A stretch of 7,036 bases of DNA from Clostridiales bacterium (GTDB lineage Bacteria > Bacillota > Clostridia > Oscillospirales > Acutalibacteraceae), in NCBI GenBank assembly GCA_012516295.1, contig JAAYWU010000385.1, forward strand, positions 1 through 7,036, read 5' to 3'. Within the stretch, counting starts at the first letter, position 1. Each line of letters starts with the position of its first letter. A program made the position numbers and the translations under genes. Below, piece after piece: positions 1 through 5,099 of the stretch. The notes below the pieces were generated by a model. The model searched no databases. It saw only the letters and a program-made list of their open reading frames with translations, and was not told the origin of the DNA.

Positions 1-31
1 CAAGCGTGCCGTCTTCGTTTGTTTTTATCAT
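1..31 (-). CDS. possible 5' end of a gene leaving the window
   Basis: An ATG at 29-31 opens a minus-strand frame (MIKTNEDGTL) that runs off the left edge. An AAGGA-type ribosome site (about 43-47 read in reverse) lies about 11 bases upstream, slightly far. The start is 68 bases beyond the stop of the DJ-1/PfpI gene on the same strand, with no clear terminator between, so it could be the next gene of that unit. Ten residues are too few to name a family, and the call rests only on the start context. Confidence 0.25.
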   Translation of the reverse strand, partial: MIKTNEDGTL

Positions 32-99
32 TCTTTCGTTCGTCCTTTTTTGTATTTTGTTTGGCAGTAAAAGAGTCTCTTAATCGTCCGATTTCGTAT

Positions 100-633
100 T
101 TATGAATCCGGGTAACGCTTTTCAAGAAGGGAAAGAAAAGCCTTCATATACTCCGGCAAATCCTGCGGCCGGCGGCTGGAAACGATATTGCCGTCCACGA
201 CGACGGGCTTGTCCAGCCACTTTGCTCCCGCGTTTTCCATATCGTCTTTAATACCCGGCGTGCTTGTGACGTTCTTTCCATTCAGTATTTTTGCGGAAAT
301 CAGAACCCAGCCTGCGTGGCAAATCTGGCCGATTGGTTTATTTCCCCGGTCCATTGCGCGAACCATTTCGATCACTTCCGGAAAACGCCGGAGCCTGTCC
401 GGAGCCCAGCCGCCCGGGACAAGAAGTGCGTCGTAATCCTCGATGGCGATGTCGCCAAACGCATAATCGGAAGTGGCGGGCACGCCGTATTTTCCGATGT
501 ATTTTTCACCGGCTTTTTCTCCAATCAGATGAACGGTTACACCTTCTTCCCGAAGCCTTAGAACGGGGTACCATAATTCCAAATCCTCAAAGTCGTTTGC
601 AATGAAACAGGCCGCTTTTAATCCTTTTCTCAT
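100..633 (-). CDS. DJ-1/PfpI-family protein (class I glutamine amidotransferase-like)
   Basis: This 177-residue protein covers a complete single-domain PfpI/DJ-1 fold. Visible marks are the family glutamate in DFEDLEL (Glu16), the VPGGW turn (72-76), the nucleophile elbow QICHAGW with Cys105-His106, and the family stretch TSTPGIKDDMENAGAKW (123-139) followed by VVVDGNIVSSRRPQDLP. Known relatives act as cysteine-dependent peptidases, glyoxalase III-type enzymes or stress-response deglycases in the cytoplasm; the sequence does not say which applies here. A longer frame opens at a GTG at 651, but the ATG at 633 is preferred because GGGAGG lies 7 bases upstream. It ends in TAA. It is transcribed away from the tRNA genes, and a possible gene start follows 68 bases downstream. 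Confidence 0.92.
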   Translation of the reverse strand: MRKGLKAACFIANDFEDLELWYPVLRLREEGVTVHLIGEKAGEKYIGKYGVPATSDYAFGDIAIEDYDALLVPGGWAPDRLRRFPEVIEMVRAMDRGNKPIGQICHAGWVLISAKILNGKNVTSTPGIKDDMENAGAKWLDKPVVVDGNIVSSRRPQDLPEYMKAFLSLLEKRYPDS

Positions 634-640
634 AAATAAT

Positions 641-646
641 CCTCCC
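641..646 (-). promoter_or_regulatory. ribosome binding site of the DJ-1/PfpI gene
   Basis: GGGAGG on the minus strand lies 7 bases before the ATG at 633. It decides the start over the in-frame GTG at 651, which sits upstream of this site. Confidence 0.8.
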
Positions 647-651
647 TTCAC

Positions 652-932
652 TTGCTTTTATATCTGATTTGAATTTTTTCCTAAATTTTATATAATTATT
701 ATATCATAATTCCAGGATATGGTCTTCTCTTTTCACAAATGTTTTTTAATTTTTATGCTTTTTATAGTATTTTTGCTGTTGCGGGAGGAAATCATGCCTG
801 TGTAAAAATAGAGGCGCGAAGGGTACCTATGCAAAGGAAGTACCTTGTCTTCCAAAATAAGGCTGCATAAATCGGGAATTTTATAATAAATTCCGAAAAA
901 ATACAAAGTAATAAAAAAATTTCAAAAAAAAC
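652..932. other. AT-rich intergenic stretch with small hairpins, no supported gene
   Basis: No protein gene is convincing here. A TATAAT (698-703, minus) could be the -10 of the DJ-1/PfpI gene, but no good -35 sits at the right distance. On the plus strand GGGAGG (783-788) precedes the tiny frame ATG CCT GTG TAA (794-805). It is followed by two mutually exclusive hairpins, 820-826 with 840-846 and 836-840 with 849-853, and then an AT-rich inverted repeat, GGAATTT (875-881) with AAATTCC (888-894). This could be a short regulatory transcript, but no known riboswitch class is recognised. Confidence 0.4.
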
Positions 933-961
933 TTGCATTTTACTGCTGAATGTAGTAGAAT
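933..961 (+). promoter_or_regulatory. sigma-A-type promoter upstream of the tRNA genes (P1)
   Basis: TTGCAT (933-938), a 17-base spacer and TAGAAT (956-961) make a strong vegetative promoter. Transcription would start near 968, about 105 bases before tRNA-Gln. Confidence 0.65.
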
Positions 962-1001
962 ATATCTCGCTGACACGTTAGCCCCCATTACGATATAGGT
1001 A

Positions 1002-1030
1002 TTGACGGGATGAACGGAATACAATATATG
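1002..1030 (+). promoter_or_regulatory. second possible promoter for the tRNA genes (P2)
   Basis: TTGACG (1002-1007), a 17-base spacer and TATATG (1025-1030) lie closer to tRNA-Gln. The -35 is good and the -10 mediocre. Tandem promoters are common for tRNA genes, but P2 may be fortuitous. Confidence 0.4.
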
Positions 1031-1073
1031 GTATGACAAAACCATAAAGTCATTATAGTAGCCAATATTTTGA

Positions 1074-1147
1074 TGCGGAATTGTGTAAGGGTAGCACGAC
1101 AGACTCTGACTCTGTTTGTGAGGGTTCGAATCCTTCTTCCGCAGCCA
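1074..1147 (+). tRNA. tRNA-Gln (anticodon CTG)
   Basis: A full cloverleaf can be folded. The acceptor TGCGGAA pairs with TTCCGCA, the D-stem GTG pairs with CAC, and the anticodon stem ACAGA/TCTGT encloses loop CTCTGAC with anticodon CTG reading CAG. The T-stem GAGGG/CCTTC holds the standard loop TTCGAAT. The discriminator is G and the CCA end is encoded (1145-1147). It is the first of two tRNA genes on this strand. Confidence 0.95.
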
Positions 1148-1148
1148 T

Positions 1149-1172
1149 GGCCCCAAACGGGGCCGAATTTTT
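1149..1172 (+). terminator. terminator-like hairpin between the two tRNA genes
   Basis: GGCCCC (1149-1154), a 4-base loop AAAC and GGGGCC (1159-1164) are followed by GAATTTTT. It starts 1 base after the CCA of tRNA-Gln and ends against the first base of tRNA-Pro. It has the form of an intrinsic terminator but could instead be a leaky attenuator or an RNA-processing stem. Confidence 0.6.
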
Positions 1173-1249
<77 letters not shown>

Positions 1250-1257
1250 GACGAAAA

Positions 1258-1302
1258 CCCGCATGAATACTGGATTTCCGGTGATTCATGCGGGACTTTT
1301 TT
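1258..1302 (+). terminator. intrinsic terminator after the tRNA genes
   Basis: An 11-base perfect stem, CCCGCATGAAT (1258-1268) with ATTCATGCGGG (1284-1294), is extended by ACTGG/CCGGT around loop ATTT with one bulged G. AC and a run of six T (1297-1302) follow. The minus strand also ends in TTTT after the stem, so it may stop transcription in both directions. Confidence 0.85.
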
Positions 1303-1353
1303 ATGCCTTTTCAGCCCGTAAAAGCCATTAAAAAGCACTAAAAAACATAAATG

Positions 1354-1375
1354 ATGTGGCACTCATGCGGCACTT
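1354..1375. repeat. imperfect 11-base tandem repeat downstream of tRNA-Pro
   Basis: ATGTGGCACTC (1354-1364) is followed at once by ATGCGGCACTT (1365-1375), 9 of 11 bases matching. The surrounding stretch 1303-1468 has no supported gene. On the minus strand it has an open run of about 45 codons ending near 1327, with no recognisable domain. A tRNA 3' flank like this is a typical integration site, but no second copy of the tRNA end is present in the window. Confidence 0.4.
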
Positions 1376-1468
1376 AAACCCACGCACTCTACGAATGTCC
1401 TGTATATCTCCGGCCTGCACCTTTATAATTGGTATGAACCAGACTTTATGACGATGGAGGGACTATAG

Positions 1469-1494
1469 AAAAGGCTCTGACCGAAGCCAGAGCC
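1469..1494 (-). terminator. intrinsic terminator of the small Cys-rich gene
   Basis: Read on the minus strand, GGCTCTGGC, a TTCG tetraloop and GTCAGAGCC form a 9-pair stem (one G-T), followed by TTTT (1472-1469). It lies 12 bases after the stop of the broken cysteine-rich gene. On the plus strand the pairing is poorer and there is no T-run, so it serves the minus strand. Confidence 0.85.
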
Positions 1495-1505
1495 CGAAAT
1501 ATTAT

Positions 1506-1755
1506 TTATTGAATATGTCCACACTCGCATATTGCACGGCTTGTATGATTTCTACTTGTTGGGCATCTGTAGTAATAAGCTGTGTAATAGCAGCCACTAT
1601 GGGTTGCACATGCCTACATTAGCTACTTTCGATAGATTTGCACCACAAGTATCGCAGGCGTATATATTTTGGTATGCAAAAGCTGAAACACAACAACCAA
1701 CCGCTAAAGTTAAGCAAGCAAATAACGCAACAATTTTTTTCTAGAGCTTTTTCAT
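1506..1755 (-). pseudogene. small secreted cysteine-rich protein, broken by TAG and a frameshift
   Basis: A good start (ATG at 1755, AAAGGA 9 bases upstream) opens MKKL, then meets TAG at 1743-1741, then continues as KKIVALFACLTLAV and CCVSAFA, a clear signal peptide. The mature part begins YQNIYACDTCGANL and goes to MCNP, where the frame hits TAG. Removing one C from the CCC run near 1598 restores a frame reading CNHSGCYYTAYYYRC, then CECGHIQ and TAA at 1508-1506. The repaired protein would be about 82 residues with a CxxC, several single Cys and a final CxCGH, suggesting a zinc-ribbon or disulfide-rich secreted peptide. No family is recognised. It has its own promoter (1848-1876) and terminator (1469-1494). 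The two lesions suggest decay, though sequencing error or amber reading cannot be excluded. Confidence 0.6.
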
Positions 1756-1847
1756 ACAAATACATCCTTTCAAATTAAAAAGTTGAGTATGGGCTTAAAA
1801 AGGAAATGTGCATCGGAATCATTCCTTTCTGAAATTATTCTGCTGAT

Positions 1848-1876
1848 ATATTATCACATAAGAACTAAAAAGTAAA
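1848..1876 (-). promoter_or_regulatory. sigma-A-type promoter of the small Cys-rich gene
   Basis: On the minus strand TTTACT (1876-1871), a 17-base spacer and TAATAT (1853-1848) form a near-consensus promoter. Transcription would start near 1841, giving a leader of about 85 bases before the ATG at 1755. Confidence 0.7.
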
Positions 1877-1915
1877 CCTTTTTTATTCGAATATATACAT
1901 ATTAACGGATTGACG

Positions 1916-1948
1916 AAAAAATCGGCTCAAGCTGTAAAGCAAGAGCCG
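1916..1948 (-). terminator. intrinsic terminator of the beta-helix gene
   Basis: On the minus strand CGGCTC, TT, GCT, loop TTAC, AGC, TT and GAGCCG form a symmetrical stem (1948-1923), followed by A and six T (1921-1916). It lies 50 bases after the TAG at 1998-2000 and supports that TAG as the real end of the gene. Confidence 0.8.
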
Positions 1949-1997
1949 AAAATCTGGAAATGATACTATCAGGGTTAATCTTTTGGTCTGTGTCTTT

Positions 1998-2897
1998 CTA
2001 AAAGACTCGTACGAATGCGGTGTTATTGTCTATACTTAATTGGTCAGTGTCATAATATTGAGCGATATTTGACATTAACCCAATGTCGCAGACGCCGTTT
2101 TTAATCCCACTCCAATAATTGCCCATAATACTCATGGAACCACTAGATACAAAGATGCCGGTCTGCGTTCCTTCAATGTGGTTGTTATTTACGTTCCCAA
2201 CTGCTCCCGAGCTGATCCCGATTCCTTGTGAAAGCGAATGGATATGGTTGTTTTCGACGACAATACCGACCTTGGTACCCAGTAAAATTCCGCGATTGAC
2301 GGCGCCGGAATTCGTAAGGCCGTAAATCTGGTTATTGCGCAACGTAACGTTATCGCCCGCAACTTCAATCAATGCGCCCAGATAGTCTTTATCGCTTGTG
2401 ACGTTGAGGTTTTGTATGGTGACATTACTGCCTGAAATGAACAGGGGGGTTACCGACTCTTTTATTTGCACCAGCCTGTTCCCCGGTTCACCGGAAAGAG
2501 TAATGCCGTTTTTGTTGACTACAATATTTTCAGAGATTGGGTATTCGCCGGCCAGAATGTGAACGGTGCCGCCCGGATTCACAGCGGAGATGCCGTCCGG
2601 AATCGTACCAAAAGGCTTTGTGAGACTGCCGTTTCCACCCGTTGCACCCGACTGAACAAAAATATTATCGAGATACACTTCCGTTTGCACCATTGTTACC
2701 TCATAATCCAGCATATCCTGTAGGTCCGGCATAGTGACATAACCAAGGGTAGGCCGATTACGGAGTAATCCAGCAAGCACATCATTCTGTAAAGACGGAA
2801 TGAGCATATTGAATTTGGTCAAATTTAATCCAAGTGACGGATCGTTAATGGCAGTCTGCATTTCGGCGGAAGTCTGCGCGGCATTAACATCTGCCAA
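1998..2897 (-). CDS. parallel beta-helix (pectate-lyase-like fold) C-terminal segment of a broken surface protein
   Basis: This 299-codon open segment ends in TAG. After about 70 residues of linker it shows the usual beta-helix entry YLDNIFVQSGATGGNG...KPFGTIPDGISAV (75-106), then PGGTVHILAGEYPISENIVV and a run of short N-rich rungs (NVTIQNLNV, NVTLRNNQIYG, GIVVENNHIHS, GNVNNNHIEG) to residue 265. Such folds occur in carbohydrate-binding or -cleaving surface proteins and phage-like fibres; no catalytic residues can be assigned. The only start here is a TTG at 2897 without a ribosome site, and the frame is open upstream to the TAG at 3084-3086. It is therefore better read as the last part of the longer 3837-1998 protein than as a gene of its own. 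Confidence 0.75.
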   Translation of the reverse strand: MADVNAAQTSAEMQTAINDPSLGLNLTKFNMLIPSLQNDVLAGLLRNRPTLGYVTMPDLQDMLDYEVTMVQTEVYLDNIFVQSGATGGNGSLTKPFGTIPDGISAVNPGGTVHILAGEYPISENIVVNKNGITLSGEPGNRLVQIKESVTPLFISGSNVTIQNLNVTSDKDYLGALIEVAGDNVTLRNNQIYGLTNSGAVNRGILLGTKVGIVVENNHIHSLSQGIGISSGAVGNVNNNHIEGTQTGIFVSSGSMSIMGNYWSGIKNGVCDIGLMSNIAQYYDTDQLSIDNNTAFVRVF

Positions 2898-2924
2898 TGT
2901 CGGATCCGGCTCAACAATCGGTCC

Positions 2925-3296
2925 GACTTTTGAAAGGAATATCGAAGCACTTACACACTTTTTTGCTCCGCCCGCCGCATTGCTGAGGGTGACGGGATAG
3001 CCCGTGCAATTGCGCAGGCTGATGATGTCTCCAGCCGCGGCGTTGATTGTCGTTGTGCCGTAGTTCGCGCCGGAAGCAGTTCCCTAGAGGCTGCTTAGCA
3101 GCACGGCTTCATTCTGGTACAGGGCAAACTGATTCGGCGTTTGACCGAAAACAGAACACCAGACCGAATACAGGCCCTCTTTTGTTATGGTGACCTGCCC
3201 GGAACCAACCAAATGAGTGATTTCACTCATCGGGCCGTTGTGATCCAGCGGGACGGAATTGTCTGCCGCTACCGTCTGATTCCCAGTATTATAAAA
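2925..3296 (-). pseudogene. BclA-like C-terminal (exosporium, TNF-like) domain, out of frame and with an internal TAG
   Basis: The minus strand encodes FYNTGNQTVAADNSVPLDHN, then ITHLVGSGQVTITKEGLYSV, then FGQTPNQFALYQNEAVLLSSL, TAG (3086-3084), then GTASGANYG, INAAAGDIISLRN and ending ASIFLSKV. This is the complete jelly-roll domain known from the C-termini of Bacillus BclA and related clostridial spore-surface proteins. No start codon or ribosome site precedes it: two codons upstream is a TGA. Deleting one T from the TTTT run (3293-3296) joins it in frame to the upstream DNRLRE gene as SPYGMI-YNTG. From memory of the family, the TAG replaces a position usually held by Tyr (…TYG…). The frame continues unbroken into the beta-helix segment. 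Confidence 0.7.
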
Positions 3297-3837
3297 TCAT
3301 CCCATAAGGGGAAGCGGTTGGAATCGGCGTACTAGAATAGGTCAGAATCAGCCTTGGAAAATACGGTTCATAGACGATTTTGTTCGTGCCGAACTGAACG
3401 ATAGAGATGCCGTCGGAATTTGTTAGCGCAATACCGTTGTTGGCATAAGTGCCGCCAAGCCAGCCGTTGACGAGCTCCGTGATGTCGATTTGAATGGAAG
3501 TATATAAATCGGATTCTGAAATGTCGTAGTGGGAATCTGTCGCCGTATAAGCGGGGCAGCTATAATAGGTGACCGAATTTATATTGAAAGCATCATCGAC
3601 CCGGTTGACTACAACCTGGCTGAGATTTGCACCGCTCTTGACAACTCCGGTAAGCTGAAGCATTGCGCTTACAACCCTTGAATCCGGCAGGGAAGGCAGA
3701 ACCATCTGCATCAGACCAATGCAGGTCCCAAAGTTGGGGTCGGTTCCCGTATAGAGCAGTGGGTAATAGGACAAGTTCGTATCTGGCTGCGCGGAGGACA
3801 CAAAAGTAGTGTCCGGAAATAAAGTTATGGATGGCAT
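3289..3837 (-). CDS. DNRLRE-domain protein (N-terminal part of a broken spore-surface protein)
   Basis: This segment of 182 residues begins at ATG 3837, chosen because GAGGAG (3846-3851) lies 8 bases upstream; the frame extends to 3930 without such a site. The whole length resembles DNRLRE (disaggregatase-related) domains: TTFVSSAQP with NLSYYPLLYTGTDP near residues 10-35, the core VVSAMLQLTGVVKSG, VDDAFNINSVTYYSCPAY, the signature IQIDITELVNGWLGGTYANN followed by GIALTNSDG, and FPRLILTYSS before the end. These domains are thought to aid sugar binding or structure in extracellular proteins. No signal peptide is present, as is usual for spore-coat and exosporium proteins made in the mother cell. 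The TAA at 3289-3291 appears only because of a one-base T insertion; the original product probably continued into the BclA-like and beta-helix parts. Confidence 0.8.
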   Translation of the reverse strand: MPSITLFPDTTFVSSAQPDTNLSYYPLLYTGTDPNFGTCIGLMQMVLPSLPDSRVVSAMLQLTGVVKSGANLSQVVVNRVDDAFNINSVTYYSCPAYTATDSHYDISESDLYTSIQIDITELVNGWLGGTYANNGIALTNSDGISIVQFGTNKIVYEPYFPRLILTYSSTPIPTASPYGMIL

Positions 3838-3845
3838 AATTTTCA

Positions 3846-3851
3846 CTCCTC
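3846..3851 (-). promoter_or_regulatory. ribosome binding site of the DNRLRE gene
   Basis: GAGGAG on the minus strand lies 8 bases before the ATG at 3837 and fixes that start in a frame that is open further upstream. Confidence 0.75.
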
Positions 3852-3857
3852 TGTCCC

Positions 3858-3886
3858 CATAATATGCCTTTGGGGTGGGAGTTGTT
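3858..3886 (-). promoter_or_regulatory. sigma-K-like (late mother-cell sporulation) promoter
   Basis: On the minus strand AACA (AC at 3885-3884), a 17-base gap and CATATTATG (3866-3858) match the Bacillus sigma-K pattern AC-N17-CATANNNTA except for the last base (TG for TA). A preceding G gives GCATA. The start would fall near 3851, a very short leader before the GAGGAG. A late sporulation promoter fits an exosporium-type product. This is a pattern match by eye. Confidence 0.45.
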
Positions 3887-4058
3887 TCGATATTTAAAAT
3901 TTCAATATTAAAATAGTTTCTGTGCCCCACTCTTTCAGAATCCCATCTGTTATGCGCGAGATGCGCGGAGCAATACGTTTGCCGGGGCGAGCAGGCTATA
4001 CAGATAATTTGTGATTCGGAAATATCTTTTGCGTTTTCGTGTTATAGCGGAATAATCA

Positions 4059-4086
4059 TTAAGTGATGTATAACATGTGGTAAAAT
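4059..4086 (+). promoter_or_regulatory. probable mgsA promoter (extended -10)
   Basis: TAAAAT at 4081-4086 is preceded by TGG, making an extended -10 element. The -35 (TTAAGT, 4059-4064, 16-base spacer) is weak. Transcription would start near 4093, about 27 bases before the ATG. No catabolite-response (cre) palindrome is evident. Confidence 0.4.
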
Positions 4087-4119
4087 AATGAAAAATGATT
4101 TTGAAATGAGGTAGGGGAA

Positions 4120-4605
4120 ATGATGGATAACGGATTTATTACATTTACCATTGGAAAACAGAAAAACATCGCGTTAATCGCCCATGATGGGAAAAAGCGC
4201 GAACTAATCGAATGGTGTGCGGAAAACCAGGATATCCTCAGAAACCATTTCTTATGTGGCACCGGAACAACAGCGAGGCTGATTGCGGAAAAAACCGGAC
4301 TTCCCGTAAAGGGTTATAACAGCGGCCCTTTGGGCGGCGACCAGCAAATCGGGGCCAAGATTGTAGAAGGTGTAATCAATTTCATCATATTTTTTTCCGA
4401 CCCATTGGAGGCACAGCCGCATGATCCGGATGTAAAGGCGTTGTTAAGGATTGCACAGGTTTATGATATTCCTATTGCGAATAATAAGGCGACTGCCGAT
4501 TTTATGATCCGTTCTCCGCTAATGAATCAGGAATATGAGCATAAGGTCATTAATTTCAAACAGAAAATTATTGACCGTGTGAACGATAGCCAACTGATTA
4601 AATAG
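4120..4605 (+). CDS. mgsA: methylglyoxal synthase
   Basis: The enzyme converts dihydroxyacetone phosphate to methylglyoxal and phosphate, a cytoplasmic bypass of lower glycolysis that relieves sugar-phosphate build-up. The 161-residue product is full length (E. coli enzyme 152). It aligns with E. coli MgsA at an offset of 3: ALIAHD (His22, Asp23), the TGTT phosphate loop (48-51), SGPLGGDQQIGA with the catalytic Asp74, FFSDPLEAQPHDPDVKALLR with Asp94, His101 and Asp104, and the final NNKATADFMI. GAGG at 4108-4111 lies 8 bases before the chosen ATG; a second ATG follows immediately. It ends in TAG, 18 bases before an HPr/Crh-like gene that is in the same frame, so the two form a likely operon. 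Confidence 0.97.
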   Translation: MMDNGFITFTIGKQKNIALIAHDGKKRELIEWCAENQDILRNHFLCGTGTTARLIAEKTGLPVKGYNSGPLGGDQQIGAKIVEGVINFIIFFSDPLEAQPHDPDVKALLRIAQVYDIPIANNKATADFMIRSPLMNQEYEHKVINFKQKIIDRVNDSQLIK

Positions 4606-4623
4606 AAAAGTAGGGGATATATT

Positions 4624-4854
4624 ATGATTTCTGTAAAAATTCGAATCGATAGTGTGGATAAAGTAAAAAAATTCTCCTCCATTATCACGAAAGAGAATCT
4701 GGATTGTGAACTCGTCGAAGGAGTTTATATTCTTGACGCTAAGTCTATTATGGGAATTTTCAGCCTGGATTTAACAAAGCCGATTCAACTCAATATTCAC
4801 TCCGACGACAAGAAAATCCTGAACAAATTGCAAGACTTCATTATCGATGAATGA
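4624..4854 (+). CDS. HPr-family protein lacking the active histidine (Crh-like)
   Basis: This 76-residue protein is a single HPr-like domain. The segment AKSIMGIFSLDL (39-50) matches the HPr regulatory region around Ser46 (KSIMGVMSL in B. subtilis), so Ser41 is the likely HPr-kinase target. The phosphotransfer site is gone: where HPr has GIHARP this protein has VDKVKK, putting Lys13 at the His15 position. It cannot carry PTS phosphate and is best read as a regulator, functionally like Crh of Bacillus, though closer homology to Crh itself is not claimed. An AGGGG ribosome site lies 7 bases before the ATG, 18 bases behind mgsA. In B. subtilis Crh binds and inhibits MgsA depending on its Ser phosphorylation, which makes the neighbour a natural partner. 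Ends in TGA. Confidence 0.9.
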   Translation: MISVKIRIDSVDKVKKFSSIITKENLDCELVEGVYILDAKSIMGIFSLDLTKPIQLNIHSDDKKILNKLQDFIIDE

Positions 4855-5056
4855 TACGCCGGCCGCGCTGGCGCAGGGAATACGGTACGCTTGAATTTTA
4901 TTCCCAATTGAAAATCGGCTGGTTTGGATCCGGGCATTGCGCAGGATATTTGCATTTGCTTCCTGCGGTTATGGGAATTCAAGCAGGCGTTTCAAAGGAT
5001 TGCTTGCCCAGGAATCCTTTTCCTATGATTTTAATCAGGTTTTCTCCATACTGTTC
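4855..5056. other. intergenic stretch with an inverted repeat, no supported gene
   Basis: Frames here run on through the downstream hairpin and into the antisense of the chitinase gene, so none is accepted, although one ATG (4851) overlaps the HPr-like stop by four bases. CGCAGGA (4940-4946) pairs with TCCTGCG (4961-4967) across a 14-base gap but has no T-run. Confidence 0.4.
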
Positions 5057-5092
5057 CATTCCCCTGCCGCCGGAGCAAGCGGCAGGGGAATG
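5057..5092. terminator. shared hairpin between convergent mgsA unit and chitinase gene
   Basis: CATTCCCCTGCCGC (5057-5070) and GCGGCAGGGGAATG (5079-5092) form a perfect 14-pair stem with an 8-base loop, 7 bases beyond the chitinase TAA. Neither side has a real T-run, so it may stop transcription from both directions weakly or protect 3' ends. Confidence 0.65.
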
Positions 5093-5099
5093 TTGTGGA

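Noticed and set aside
1532..1744. Plus-strand 70-codon frame
   Set aside because: It is antisense to the cysteine-rich pseudogene, which has promoter, ribosome site, signal peptide and terminator on the minus strand.
1998..2000. TAG end of the beta-helix frame as a fourth internal amber codon (32 further codons are open)
   Set aside because: The extension runs straight through a good intrinsic terminator (1916-1948), so the TAG is best taken as the true stop.
2119..3335. Plus-strand frames of 64 to 85 codons in 2119-3335
   Set aside because: They are antisense to the beta-helix and BclA-like coding segments.
3951..3975. Short direct repeat ATGCGCG upstream of mgsA
   Set aside because: Two 7-base copies are too short to support a site without a known factor or conservation.
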